DNA from: Clostridium_AW sp040797845
Lineage (GTDB): Bacteria; Bacillota; Clostridia; Clostridiales; Clostridiaceae
Assembly: GCA_040797845.1 (NCBI GenBank)
Contig: JBFNFA010000001.1
Location: forward strand, 186,001-250,000
Direction of reading: 5' to 3'
DNA: 64,000 nt
Made by a program: the position numbers and the translations under genes. This document shows positions 43,524-52,801 of this stretch, in pieces (positions within the stretch are counted from its first letter, which is position 1; every line of letters starts with the position of its first letter). A model generated the notes under the pieces. The model did no database searches. It was not told the DNA's origin and saw nothing but the letters and a program-made list of their open reading frames with translations.

Positions 43524-45716
43524 TTGAACAAAAAAGTATACAGAGACAGAGTTAAAACAAAGAAAAGAATGTTCGTAATATTGTTGGGATTATCTTTTGT
43601 ATTCATTGCTCTTATAGGACGACTTGGGTTTTTGATGGTATATAAGGGTGAAGAATATAAGAAACTGGCTATTAACCAATGGACTAGTGAGGTAAAAATA
43701 GCGGCTAAAAGGGGAAGAATTTTAGATAGAAATGGTAATGAATTAGCTATAAGTGCTAATGTTTATAGGGTAGATTTAGATTTAAATACTTTAAGACAAA
43801 CCATGAAAACGAAAAAAATTACTGATAAAGAAGTGGCTTTACAATTAGCTGAAGCGCTAGAGATGGAACAAGATGATGTTTTAAAAATCATAAATAAAAA
43901 GTTTCCTAATGGGTTACCATATGGGTCTGCTACTTTAAAAAGAAGAATAGAAAAACCTATGGCGGATAAAGTAAGAGAATTGGATTTAAGAGGAGTAATA
44001 GTTTCGGCAGATACAAAGAGATATTATCCTAATAATAATTTTTTAGCTCATGTATTGGGACATACTAACTCCGATGGGGATGGTTTAACTGGAATAGAAA
44101 TGCAATACAATTCAATATTATCAGGAAAACCAGGAAATAGAATAGCTGAAATGGATAGCGCTAGAATTAGTGAACTACCATATGTAATTTCTGAATTTAC
44201 TGAACCAGAAGATGGAAAAGATGTTGTTTTAACGATAGATGAAATGATTCAACATTTTGCAGAAAAAGCTGCTGAACAAGCATTAAAAGATAACAAAGCT
44301 AAAGCAGTTACAATTATAGTTATGAACCCTAATAATGGAGAAATATTGGCTATGGTGAACAAGCCTGATTATAATCCTAATAATCCTTGGATAGAAGGGA
44401 AAACTGGAGATGAACTTCAAGCAGCATGGAGAAATAGAGCAGTTAATGATACTTTTGAACCTGGGTCTATTTTTAAAGTTTTCACTATGGCAGCGACCCT
44501 TGATGAAAAGATATCTCCGCCTGGTGAAACATTTAACTGCAATGGATTTGCTACTATTGGTAAAAATACGATAAAATGTTGGAACTGGTATAATGGAGGC
44601 CATGGTACTCAAACCCTTGAGGATATAATAAAAAATTCTTGTAATGTTGGTTTTGCAGAATTAGGAAGAAGGTTAGGAAAAGAAAAATTAGCTTCATACA
44701 TAAGCAAATATGGATTTGGTCAAGCAACGGGCATAGACCTTCCAGGAGAAGCTAAAGGCATAGTAAAAAAAGCAGACAAAATGGCTGAAATAGATTTGGC
44801 TACTATAGCATTTGGACAGGCAAATACTGTTTCAACAGTGCAATATATGACTGCTTTTAATGCAGCAATTAATGGTGGGAAATGGATAAGGCCTCATTTA
44901 TTAAAAGAAGTATCTCACTATGATGAAGATAGCAATAAATATGTTGTAGATAAAAAATTTGATAATTACGGAGAAAAGCAAATAATTACTCCTGAAACAT
45001 CAAAGACTTTAAGAGGTTTCTTAGAGAAGGTTGTAACTGAAGGAGGAAGTAAGAAAGCCTTTATAGAAGGATATAGAATTGGAGGGAAAACAGGCACAGC
45101 TCAAAAACCTATTGGAGGTAAGTATGGACAGGGTAAGTATATATCTTCCTTTGCTGGAATGGCGCCAGCAGATAATCCAGTGGTTTCCTTACTTGTATCT
45201 ATAGATGAGCCCGATCCATCAAACTATTATGGAGGGCAAATAGCAGCTCCAGTTGGTCAACAGGTATTTAATGATATTTTTAATTATTTATCATTAAAGA
45301 GTGATGCATCTCCAGAAAAAGTTGCGGAAAGCCTTAAAAAAGATGTGATAATACCTGAAGTAAGAGGATTGAAGAAAAATGAAGCGCTAAAGGTTTTAAA
45401 AGAGCATGGTCTAGATTATAAAATTGATGAAACGGGTGAGTATATTGTGGATATAAACCCAAAACCTGGATATAATGTAAAAGAAGGAAGCAAAATATTA
45501 CTTTACACCGGAAGTACTGATAATTATAATAAAGTAGTAGCAGTTCCTAGCTTAACAGGATACACTGCACAAAGAGCTTCTGAAATTCTTAATAGTATAG
45601 GCCTTAAAGGCAATTACTCAGGAAATGGATTGATTTATCATCAAAGCATAAAAGCAGGGCAAGAGGTTAATAAAGGAACTACAATACACCTAAAATTAGA
45701 AGAAGTCATTGAGTAA
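43524..45716 (+). CDS. spoVD: Penicillin-binding transpeptidase with two PASTA domains (SpoVD/PBP2B-like)
   Basis: 730-aa class B PBP that cross-links peptidoglycan. There is one N-terminal membrane helix (about 14-34), a dimerisation domain, and the transpeptidase domain with GSIFKVFTM (active-site serine about 315), the SCN motif in KNSCNVGFAELG, and GGKTGTAQK (about 519-527). Two PASTA domains (about 608-670 and 672-730) end it, with VPSLTGYTAQRASEILNSIG as the second. Presence of PASTA and position after ftsL match pbpB/spoVD of bacilli. Whether it serves vegetative division or the spore cortex cannot be told. Confidence 0.93.
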   Translation: MNKKVYRDRVKTKKRMFVILLGLSFVFIALIGRLGFLMVYKGEEYKKLAINQWTSEVKIAAKRGRILDRNGNELAISANVYRVDLDLNTLRQTMKTKKITDKEVALQLAEALEMEQDDVLKIINKKFPNGLPYGSATLKRRIEKPMADKVRELDLRGVIVSADTKRYYPNNNFLAHVLGHTNSDGDGLTGIEMQYNSILSGKPGNRIAEMDSARISELPYVISEFTEPEDGKDVVLTIDEMIQHFAEKAAEQALKDNKAKAVTIIVMNPNNGEILAMVNKPDYNPNNPWIEGKTGDELQAAWRNRAVNDTFEPGSIFKVFTMAATLDEKISPPGETFNCNGFATIGKNTIKCWNWYNGGHGTQTLEDIIKNSCNVGFAELGRRLGKEKLASYISKYGFGQATGIDLPGEAKGIVKKADKMAEIDLATIAFGQANTVSTVQYMTAFNAAINGGKWIRPHLLKEVSHYDEDSNKYVVDKKFDNYGEKQIITPETSKTLRGFLEKVVTEGGSKKAFIEGYRIGGKTGTAQKPIGGKYGQGKYISSFAGMAPADNPVVSLLVSIDEPDPSNYYGGQIAAPVGQQVFNDIFNYLSLKSDASPEKVAESLKKDVIIPEVRGLKKNEALKVLKEHGLDYKIDETGEYIVDINPKPGYNVKEGSKILLYTGSTDNYNKVVAVPSLTGYTAQRASEILNSIGLKGNYSGNGLIYHQSIKAGQEVNKGTTIHLKLEEVIE

Positions 45717-45720
45717 TATT

Positions 45721-45748
45721 ACAGTGAACGGCCATTTCCGTTCACTGT
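45721..45748 (+). terminator. Hairpin between the PBP gene and murE
   Basis: ACAGTGAACGG (45721-45731) pairs perfectly with 45738-45748 around a 6-base loop. Only TTGTATTG follows, so it is probably a partial terminator or processing site. Confidence 0.6.
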
Positions 45749-45788
45749 TGTATTGTAAACTTACATAGTAATTTTAAGAGGTGAAGAA

Positions 45789-47240
45789 ATGAAGCTAAAT
45801 GAAATATTAAATGGAATTGAATATGAAGTGATAAAAGGCAATATAGATATAGATATTTCAAATCTACATTATAATTCTAAAAACATAGGAGACAATGATC
45901 TATTTATTGCTATAGAAGGGTACAACACTGATGGACATAAGTATATTAAATCTGCCATTGAAAGAGGGGCAGTAGCTATTATTTGTAGCAAAGATATTGA
46001 AGAGGAAATAGAAAATTGCACCATAGTGAAAGTTAAAAGTGGAAGAAAGGCAATGGCTATACTTTCATCTAACTATTACGGTAATCCAAAAGATAAACTA
46101 AAGATAATAGGAATTACAGGTACAAACGGAAAAACCACATCAACTTTTATGATAAAATCCATATTGGAAGAAGGCGGTTATAAGGTTGGATTGTTAGGTA
46201 CTATTGCAAACTACATAGGAGATAAAAAAATTCATGCTGAAAGAACCACGCCAGAATCTTTAGAAATTCATAAATTGTTTAGAGATATGGTAGATGAGGG
46301 TGTTGAATATTGTGTAATGGAGGTATCTTCACATTCTCTATATTTAGATAGAGTATATGGAATAGAGTTTGAGGAAGGTATATTTACTAATTTAACTCAG
46401 GATCATCTTGATTTTCATAAGACTTTTGAGAATTATTATAGCTCTAAGCTTTTACTATTTAAAAATAGTAAAAAATCTGTAATTAATATAGATGATAAGT
46501 ATGGAATAAACATATTAAAGGATCTATCTAGTTCTTATTACACCTATTCAATTGAAAGAGAAGGGGATTTAAGGGCAGAAAATATTGAGATGCACTCAAG
46601 AGGTATAAAGTTCTCTGTAGATTATAAAGGACAAAGAGAAGATATAAATATTCATATACCAGGAAGATATAACATCTCAAATGCATTAGGTGCGATACTT
46701 TCTTGCTTAAATGAAGGAATGTCATTGGATATAATTAAAAGAGGATTAGAAAATCTATCAGGGGTACCTGGAAGATGTGAAATAGTAACTAAAAATTACG
46801 ATTTAGGTTATGATGTAATTGTTGACTATGCTCATACTCCAGATGGCTTAGAAAATATATTGAAAACCGCAAAAGAATTTACCGAAGGAAGATTAATTGG
46901 TATTTTTGGTTGTGGTGGAGATAGAGATAGAGGTAAAAGGCCCATAATGGGAAAAATAGGAACAGAGCTAAGTGATATATCTATAATAACCTCAGATAAT
47001 CCAAGAACAGAAGAACCATTAAAAATAATTGATGATATAATAACTGGAGTAGATAAAGATAATTATATAACTGTTGAAAATAGAAGAGAAGCGATTAAAA
47101 AGGCTATGGAGATGGCTAAAAAAGGTGATGTGATTGTTTTAGCAGGAAAGGGCCATGAAGATTATCAAATATTAAAAGATAAGACTATACATTTTGATGA
47201 AAGAGAAGTTGTAAAAGAAATAATAGAGGAGCTTTATTAA
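45789..47240 (+). CDS. murE: UDP-MurNAc-L-Ala-D-Glu:meso-diaminopimelate ligase MurE
   Basis: 483-aa cytoplasmic Mur ligase adding the third peptide residue. ATP site GITGTNGKTTSTFMIKSILE, the lysine-carbamate region THLTQDHLDFHKTFENYY-like TNLTQDHLDFH, and the amino acid specificity motif TSDNPRTEEP (about 401-410). The DNPR form indicates meso-diaminopimelate rather than lysine. GAGGTGAAG precedes the ATG. murF follows after 20 bases. Confidence 0.96.
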   Translation: MKLNEILNGIEYEVIKGNIDIDISNLHYNSKNIGDNDLFIAIEGYNTDGHKYIKSAIERGAVAIICSKDIEEEIENCTIVKVKSGRKAMAILSSNYYGNPKDKLKIIGITGTNGKTTSTFMIKSILEEGGYKVGLLGTIANYIGDKKIHAERTTPESLEIHKLFRDMVDEGVEYCVMEVSSHSLYLDRVYGIEFEEGIFTNLTQDHLDFHKTFENYYSSKLLLFKNSKKSVINIDDKYGINILKDLSSSYYTYSIEREGDLRAENIEMHSRGIKFSVDYKGQREDINIHIPGRYNISNALGAILSCLNEGMSLDIIKRGLENLSGVPGRCEIVTKNYDLGYDVIVDYAHTPDGLENILKTAKEFTEGRLIGIFGCGGDRDRGKRPIMGKIGTELSDISIITSDNPRTEEPLKIIDDIITGVDKDNYITVENRREAIKKAMEMAKKGDVIVLAGKGHEDYQILKDKTIHFDEREVVKEIIEELY

Positions 47241-47260
47241 AAAGGGAAGGGGTCTTTTAT

Positions 47261-48652
47261 TTGGAGTTTTTGAGTATAGATGAAGTAGTTAAAGCTATTA
47301 ATGGAAAAATAGTTAAAGAGGGTAATTCTTTTAAATTTAACGGAGTATCCACAGATACTCGTAAGATTGAAAGAGGAAATATATTTTTCGCATTAAAAGG
47401 GGACAATTTTAATGGCAATAGTTATATAAATGACGCCAGCGATAAAGGGGCCACTTTATGTATTATTGATGAAATTATGTTCGATGAAGAGAAGATAAAA
47501 GAATATACTTCAATAATAAAAGTTGAAAATACTAGAAAAGCATTGTTGGATTTAGCGGAATATTATAGGAGCAAATTAAATATAAAAGTAGTAGGTATAA
47601 CAGGTTCAACCGGAAAAACTTCCACTAAAGATTTAACTGCTGCTGCTCTTAGTTCAAAATATAAGGTTTTTAAAACAGAAGGCAATTTTAACAATGAGAT
47701 AGGTTTACCATTGATGATATTTAAGTTAAACAATGATTATGATGTTGCAGTTCTAGAATTTGGTATGAATAACTTAGGAGAAATTCATAGAATGTGCAAG
47801 GCAGCGAGGCCAGATGTAGCGCTAATTACCAATGTAGGCATATCTCATATAGAGAATTTAAAAACAAGAGAAAATATATTAAAAGCTAAACTAGAAATTA
47901 CTGACTTTTTTAATGAAGATAACGTACTTATTATAAATGGAGATAATGATTTATTAAGTTCTTTAAGCAGCCATGATTTTAATCTTATTAAGACTGGTTT
48001 TAATAATAAAGGTGATTATTATGCTCACCATATAATTTTAAATGAAGACAATGTTTTGTTTACAGTGAGCGAAGAAAAAAGTGGAGAAAACGAGGAGATT
48101 GAAATTAATCTTCCAGGAAAGCATAATGTATGGAATGCACTCCTAAGTATAGCTTGTGGAAGAGCCCTAGGAATGAGTTTAAAAGAAATTAGAGAAGGAC
48201 TTAAAAATATAAGCACTACTGGTATGAGACTTGATATAATTAGAGAAGAAAAATATACTATAATAAATGATTGCTATAATGCAAGTCCTGATTCTATGAA
48301 AGCAGGAATAGATGTTTTAATAAATATTAAAGGTAGCAGAAAAATAGCTGTTTTAGGAACAATGAAGGAATTAGGAGAAGAGGCTTATAATGCACATAAG
48401 GAAGTAGGAAAATATGTGGCTGAAAAGGGAGTAGAAGTATTAATTACCCTTGGAGAATTTAATAAAGCTTATGAAGAAGGATATATAAATGAAACTAAGG
48501 GTGAGAAAAAAGAAATTTTAAATTTTAATAATGAAGATGAAGCAGCTAATTTTTTAAAGGATTATATTAGATATGGTGATGTTTTATTGTTTAAGGCATC
48601 ACGAGCTATGAAATTTGAAGGTATAATTAGAAAATTAAAAACTAAAGAATAA
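47261..48652 (+). CDS. murF: UDP-MurNAc-tripeptide:D-Ala-D-Ala ligase MurF
   Basis: 463-aa Mur ligase adding D-Ala-D-Ala. ATP site GITGSTGKTSTKDLTAAALS (about 109-128), FGMNNLGEIHRMCKAARPDV, the NDCYNASPDSMKAGID adenine-side motif and VLGTMKELGEEAYNAHKEVG. It starts at TTG 47261 with AAGGGAAGGGG ahead. Confidence 0.96.
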   Translation: MEFLSIDEVVKAINGKIVKEGNSFKFNGVSTDTRKIERGNIFFALKGDNFNGNSYINDASDKGATLCIIDEIMFDEEKIKEYTSIIKVENTRKALLDLAEYYRSKLNIKVVGITGSTGKTSTKDLTAAALSSKYKVFKTEGNFNNEIGLPLMIFKLNNDYDVAVLEFGMNNLGEIHRMCKAARPDVALITNVGISHIENLKTRENILKAKLEITDFFNEDNVLIINGDNDLLSSLSSHDFNLIKTGFNNKGDYYAHHIILNEDNVLFTVSEEKSGENEEIEINLPGKHNVWNALLSIACGRALGMSLKEIREGLKNISTTGMRLDIIREEKYTIINDCYNASPDSMKAGIDVLINIKGSRKIAVLGTMKELGEEAYNAHKEVGKYVAEKGVEVLITLGEFNKAYEEGYINETKGEKKEILNFNNEDEAANFLKDYIRYGDVLLFKASRAMKFEGIIRKLKTKE

Positions 48653-48660
48653 AAACGCTT

Positions 48661-48698
48661 GAGGAGGTGACTTTGCTCTAAAATGGAGCATTAATATA
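48661..48698 (+). promoter_or_regulatory. mraY leader with a displaced strong ribosome site and a two-codon mini-ORF
   Basis: AGGAGGTGA at 48662-48670 is a near-perfect ribosome site but lies about 28 bases before the mraY ATG. It is correctly spaced only for TTG CTC TAA starting at 48673. mraY itself has a weaker TGGAG ten bases before its ATG. TGCTCTA and TGGAGCA can also form a small hairpin. This suggests coupling or leader control of mraY translation. Confidence 0.4.
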
Positions 48699-49655
48699 AT
48701 GAATAGTAAAATAATATATTCAGTACTTGTAGCATTCTTTTTTTCAATAATTGGAGGGCCAATATTAATTCCAATACTTCATAAGTTAAAGTTTGGTCAA
48801 AGTATAAGGGAAGAGGGGCCAAAAAGTCATCAAAAAAAAGCTGGAACTCCTACTATGGGGGGAATAATATTTATTATATCTTCCATAATTTCTATGATAA
48901 TACTCGTAAGAAAACCTAGTGATGAGGCTATGTTTGCTTTGTATGCATTTTTAGCCTTCGGAGCAATAGGATTTATAGATGACTTTTTAAAAATAGTACA
49001 TAAGAAAAATTTAGGTCTTAGAGCATATCAGAAGATGATATTATTACTGATTGTTTCCTATGGGTTTGCATATTATGCTGCTAATAACCCAGATATAGGA
49101 ACTTCAATAATAATACCATTTACGGGGAAAACTTTTAATTTAGGTATTTTTTATATACCTTTTATAATTGTCTATTTTGCATCTACAACTAATGCGGTAA
49201 ATTTAACGGACGGCCTTGATGGACTTGCTACTTCTATTACCATTCTTGTAATGACTTTCTTTGTAATAGTAAGTTATAATATGGGATATTATACCTTATC
49301 AATATTTTGTGGGGTTGTTGCGGGAGCATTATTAGGTTTTTTAAGATATAATGCTTTTCCAGCTCAAGTTTTTATGGGAGATACGGGTTCCTTGGCGTTA
49401 GGTGGAGCTGTAGCAGCTGTAGCTATGATATTAAAATTGCCTTTATTGCTTATACTAGTAGGTGGTATATATGTAATAGAAACTTTGGCAGTTATTATTC
49501 AAATAGTATATTTTAAGTTTACAAAGAAAAGATTTTTTAAGATGGCTCCACTTCATCATCATTTTGAATTGAGTGGGTGGCATGAAACAAAAGTTGTGTC
49601 TGTATTTTCGATTATAACAGTTATATTGTGCATGATAGCATTTTTATCTTTTTAG
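48699..49655 (+). CDS. mraY: Phospho-MurNAc-pentapeptide translocase MraY
   Basis: 318-aa membrane enzyme forming lipid I from UDP-MurNAc-pentapeptide and undecaprenyl phosphate. About ten membrane helices. Family motifs: KSHQKKAGTPTMGGIIFI, GFIDDFLKIVHKKNLGL with the catalytic DD pair, TTNAVNLTDGLDGLATS, GDTGSLALGG and APLHHHFELSGWHE. All expected active-site residues are present. Confidence 0.97.
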   Translation: MNSKIIYSVLVAFFFSIIGGPILIPILHKLKFGQSIREEGPKSHQKKAGTPTMGGIIFIISSIISMIILVRKPSDEAMFALYAFLAFGAIGFIDDFLKIVHKKNLGLRAYQKMILLLIVSYGFAYYAANNPDIGTSIIIPFTGKTFNLGIFYIPFIIVYFASTTNAVNLTDGLDGLATSITILVMTFFVIVSYNMGYYTLSIFCGVVAGALLGFLRYNAFPAQVFMGDTGSLALGGAVAAVAMILKLPLLLILVGGIYVIETLAVIIQIVYFKFTKKRFFKMAPLHHHFELSGWHETKVVSVFSIITVILCMIAFLSF

Positions 49656-49674
49656 TAATTGGTAGGAGGTTAAT

Positions 49675-50781
49675 ATGAAAAAACTCCAAAAGAAGATGGG
49701 AAGTATAGATTTTTTTCTATTTTGTGTAATTATGCTTTTGGTTGCTATTGGTATAGTAATGGTATATAGTGCTAGCTCTTACTTCGCTTTTTATAAGCAT
49801 GGTGGGGATGATATGTTCTTTTTAAAAAGACAAGGTGCTTTTGCTATAGTAAGTATTATATTCATGATAATAACCATAAATATTGATTATCACTATTATA
49901 AAAGATACACAAAATTACTTATGATAATAACTACTATACTGCTACTAGTGGTTTTTGCCTTCCCGGCAGTAAATGGTGCTAGAAGATGGATTGCATTAGG
50001 ACCAATAAACATACAACCTTCTGAAGTCGCTAAGTATATGATAGTGGCATATTTAGCAAAAAGCATTGAGGCTAAAGGAGAAAAGATGAAAAGTTTCACA
50101 AAAGGTGTGCTGCCACATCTTTTGGTAGCGGTATTTTACGCAGGATTGATTTATGCTGAGAAAAACTTAAGTATTGCAACGGTGGTTATGGCAGTAACTT
50201 TTTTCATATTGTTTGTAGGAGGAGCAAAGTTCATACATCTTCTTATAGTAGTTACTCCTGTAGTAGTAGCTGGTGCTGCAGCTATACTGTTGGTGCCTTT
50301 TAGAAGAGCTAGATTTTTTTCTTATAGAAATCCATGGGTAGATCCATTGAATACAGGCTACCAATTGATACAATCTTTTTTAGCTTTAGGCTCAGGAGGT
50401 ATATGGGGAGTAGGAATTGGTCAATCAAGACAAAAGTGTTATTATATACCAGAACCCCATAATGACTTTATCTTTGCAGTAATAGGTGAAGAATTAGGGT
50501 TAATAGGGTGTACTTTTATTGTAGTTTTATTTATGCTTTTTGTATGGAGAGGAATTGTTATAGCTGTAAAGGCAAAGGACACTTATGGAACTTTATTGGC
50601 TATAGGTATTACTTCTGTAATAGCAGTTCAAGCCCTTATAAATATAGCTGTTGTAACAGGTTCTATACCCGTTACAGGAGTACCATTACCCTTTATAAGT
50701 TATGGAGGCTCATCCTTGGTTGTAAACATGACGGCAATGGGCATATTATTGAACATATCCAGACACAAAAGTAGTATATAA
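49675..50781 (+). CDS. ftsW: Peptidoglycan glycosyltransferase FtsW/SpoVE (SEDS)
   Basis: 368-aa SEDS protein with about ten membrane helices, polymerising lipid II with the neighbouring class B PBP. Motifs: GARRWIALGPINIQPSEVAK, YIPEPHNDFIFAVIGEELGL with the conserved aspartate (about 264), and PLPFISYGGSSLVVNM. In bacilli murD precedes it and murG follows. Neither is here. Could equally be named spoVE, since clostridia often carry the cluster copy under that name. Confidence 0.94.
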   Translation: MKKLQKKMGSIDFFLFCVIMLLVAIGIVMVYSASSYFAFYKHGGDDMFFLKRQGAFAIVSIIFMIITINIDYHYYKRYTKLLMIITTILLLVVFAFPAVNGARRWIALGPINIQPSEVAKYMIVAYLAKSIEAKGEKMKSFTKGVLPHLLVAVFYAGLIYAEKNLSIATVVMAVTFFILFVGGAKFIHLLIVVTPVVVAGAAAILLVPFRRARFFSYRNPWVDPLNTGYQLIQSFLALGSGGIWGVGIGQSRQKCYYIPEPHNDFIFAVIGEELGLIGCTFIVVLFMLFVWRGIVIAVKAKDTYGTLLAIGITSVIAVQALINIAVVTGSIPVTGVPLPFISYGGSSLVVNMTAMGILLNISRHKSSI

Positions 50782-50785
50782 TGAA

Positions 50786-50811
50786 ATAGCATTGCAGTAC
50801 TGCAATGCTAT
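50786..50811 (+). terminator. Perfect 26-bp palindrome after ftsW
   Basis: ATAGCATTGCAGT (50786-50798) is followed directly by its complement (50799-50811) and then TAATTTTATT. It probably terminates or attenuates before ftsQ. Confidence 0.75.
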
Positions 50812-50913
50812 AATTTTATTTAAAATTAAATTTAAATATAAAATTTAATGAAATTAACTTTTAAAAATGTTATTATATATTTATATCCTATAATTAAAAA
50901 GGTGGAGATAAAC

Positions 50914-51696
50914 ATGGGAGAAGTTATACCTTTTCGCAGAAAGGAAAAAAATGAACTTATAATGAAAAGAAGAAGAAAAAAATTTCTAAAAAAAAGCATC
51001 ATTTTTTTTCTTTTTCTTATTTCTACTCTTATTACTTTGCTTTTAAAACATCCATTTTTTAATGTGAAAAATATTGAAACACAAGGTAATAAAAATATTT
51101 CGCCAGAGATAATAAAAGAACTATCCAATATATATGTAGGTAATAATATTTTTTATTTAAATATGGATAAGGCTAAGGAAAATATTAAAAGTAATCCCTA
51201 TATAATGGAAGCTAAAATTGTAAGAAAGCTACCCAGTACTGTGATCATACAAATTAATGAAAGAGAAGCTGTATTCTATGGAAAAACATCAGATGGGTAT
51301 GTTATAATTGATAAGTATGGGGTGGTTTTAGAAAAAAGGAAAGATATTAAAGGTATGAATTTAGTAAAACTTCAAGGATTTGAAATAGAAAAATCTCAAA
51401 TAGGGGAGCATATTGTGGTGGAAGATGAAAGGAAGCTAAAAGCTGTAACTACCATAAGTAGCATGCTAGGTCCTAGAAAAGATAATTACAAAATAGCTCA
51501 AGTAGATATAAGTAATATTAACAATATACAATTTTTATATAAAAATATTGTCATTAGAGCGGGAAATGAAGAAAATCTAGAGGAAAAATTAAATAAAGCT
51601 TTTAATATAATATCACAGAGAGAAGAGTTGGAGAATGCTAAGGGATATATTGATGTAAGTTTTAAAGGCAATCCCGTAGTTTATATAGAGAATTAG
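50914..51696 (+). CDS. ftsQ: Cell division protein FtsQ/DivIB
   Basis: 260-aa bitopic protein: a very basic N-terminus (MKRRRKKFLKKS), a membrane helix (about 29-46, IIFFLFLISTLITLLL), then a POTRA domain beginning HPFFNVKNIETQGNKNISPE and a beta domain. It stabilises the divisome with FtsL and DivIC. ATG 50914 has GGTGGAG ahead and is preferred to the in-frame start at 50848 that lies in the leader. Confidence 0.92.
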   Translation: MGEVIPFRRKEKNELIMKRRRKKFLKKSIIFFLFLISTLITLLLKHPFFNVKNIETQGNKNISPEIIKELSNIYVGNNIFYLNMDKAKENIKSNPYIMEAKIVRKLPSTVIIQINEREAVFYGKTSDGYVIIDKYGVVLEKRKDIKGMNLVKLQGFEIEKSQIGEHIVVEDERKLKAVTTISSMLGPRKDNYKIAQVDISNINNIQFLYKNIVIRAGNEENLEEKLNKAFNIISQREELENAKGYIDVSFKGNPVVYIEN

Positions 51697-51707
51697 GAGG
51701 AAGGCTT

Positions 51708-52421
51708 ATGCGTAAATGGAGTTCACAAGTAAGCGTGGCTATGGTCTGCGCTATACTAGGTTTTATGCTGGCATACCAGTTTAAAGTATTGTATAGAAGG
51801 GAGCAGTTGGGAGTAAATCCGTATAATACTGCGGACATGACTGTTCAGATAGAACAATATAAGAAGGAAAAAGAAAGCCTAAATAAAAAAATTAATGAGA
51901 CCCAAGGAAAATTAAAAGAGTATGAAGAAGCAGCTGCAGGGAAAGATGATAGAACTAAAGCTCTTTTAAAGGAATTAGAGGATACAAGGATTACTACGGG
52001 AACCACAGATGTTGAGGGAGAAGGTGTAATAATCTATTTAACTCCTAATAGTGGACTGTTTGGAAATATAGATGCAAAAGTAACTGATAAGCATCTTGTT
52101 TATTTGGTTAATGAGTTAAGATATGCAGGAGCAGAAGCTATCTCAATTAATGATATTAGAATTACAGGAAAGTCTGGTATTAGAATTTCGGGTAATAGTA
52201 TTTCTATAAATGGAGAGGATAGAGTATCTCCATCTAAGAGAATTGTAATAAAGGCTATAGGACCTAAAAAGAATCTCCAGGCAATGCTGGATTTCCCTGA
52301 AACCTTTACGGATTTTAAGGGAATAACTGAAGTAAAGTATGAGCCATCAGATAACATAAAAATAGAGAAATATAATAAATCATTTAAGTTTGAATACGCG
52401 AAACCAGTGCAACAACAATAA
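51708..52421 (+). CDS. DUF881-family protein (YlxW/YlxX-like), first copy
   Basis: 237 aa: an N-terminal membrane helix (about 7-24), a coiled coil (about 42-95, QIEQYKKEKESLNKKINETQ) and the DUF881 domain with GEGVIIYLTPNSGLFGN and LVNELRYAGAEAISINDIRI. B. subtilis ylxW and ylxX belong to this family and lie in the same place with sbp. Their role near the division site is not established. GGAGGAAGG precedes the ATG. Confidence 0.88.
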   Translation: MRKWSSQVSVAMVCAILGFMLAYQFKVLYRREQLGVNPYNTADMTVQIEQYKKEKESLNKKINETQGKLKEYEEAAAGKDDRTKALLKELEDTRITTGTTDVEGEGVIIYLTPNSGLFGNIDAKVTDKHLVYLVNELRYAGAEAISINDIRITGKSGIRISGNSISINGEDRVSPSKRIVIKAIGPKKNLQAMLDFPETFTDFKGITEVKYEPSDNIKIEKYNKSFKFEYAKPVQQQ

Positions 52422-52449
52422 ATTCTTTTAATTCAGGGGTGATAAAGAA

Positions 52450-52791
52450 ATGATTGCGTTTTTAGGATTAATAATAGGAGTAGTTATAGGAGCGGTATGG
52501 AATATTAACATTCCAGAAAAGTTTTCTCCTTACATGTCAGTTGCCATATTGGCTTGTTTAGACTCTGTGTTTGGAGCAATTAGAGCTACTCTATCAAAAA
52601 ATTTTCAACCGGATATTTTTATATCAGGTTTCTTCGGTAACTCAGTGTTAGCTGCTGCGCTAGCCTATCTTGGAGATAAGCTAGGAGTGCCCATATATAT
52701 TGCGGCAGTAATAGTATTTGGTGGGAGAATATTCGATAACTTTGCTATTATAAGGAGACTGCTTATAGAAAAAGCTAAATCCCATAACTGA
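52450..52791 (+). CDS. sbp: Small basic protein Sbp (DUF1290)
   Basis: 113-aa membrane protein with about four helices (MIAFLGLIIGVVIGAVWNIN, AILACLDSVFGAIRA, FFGNSVLAAALAYLGD, YIAAVIVFGGRIFDNFAIIR). This is the Sbp family found in division clusters between the two DUF881 genes. Function unknown. Ten bases separate it from the next start. Confidence 0.9.
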   Translation: MIAFLGLIIGVVIGAVWNINIPEKFSPYMSVAILACLDSVFGAIRATLSKNFQPDIFISGFFGNSVLAAALAYLGDKLGVPIYIAAVIVFGGRIFDNFAIIRRLLIEKAKSHN

Positions 52792-52801
52792 GGTGATTAT
52801 A

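Noticed and set aside
44283..44612. Minus-strand frame inside the PBP gene
   Set aside because: Lies fully opposite a well-conserved gene; composition and lack of ribosome site mark it as a shadow.
50508..50774. Plus-strand 88-residue frame rich in Cys and Tyr inside ftsW
   Set aside because: Out-of-frame reading of ftsW; no independent start signals.
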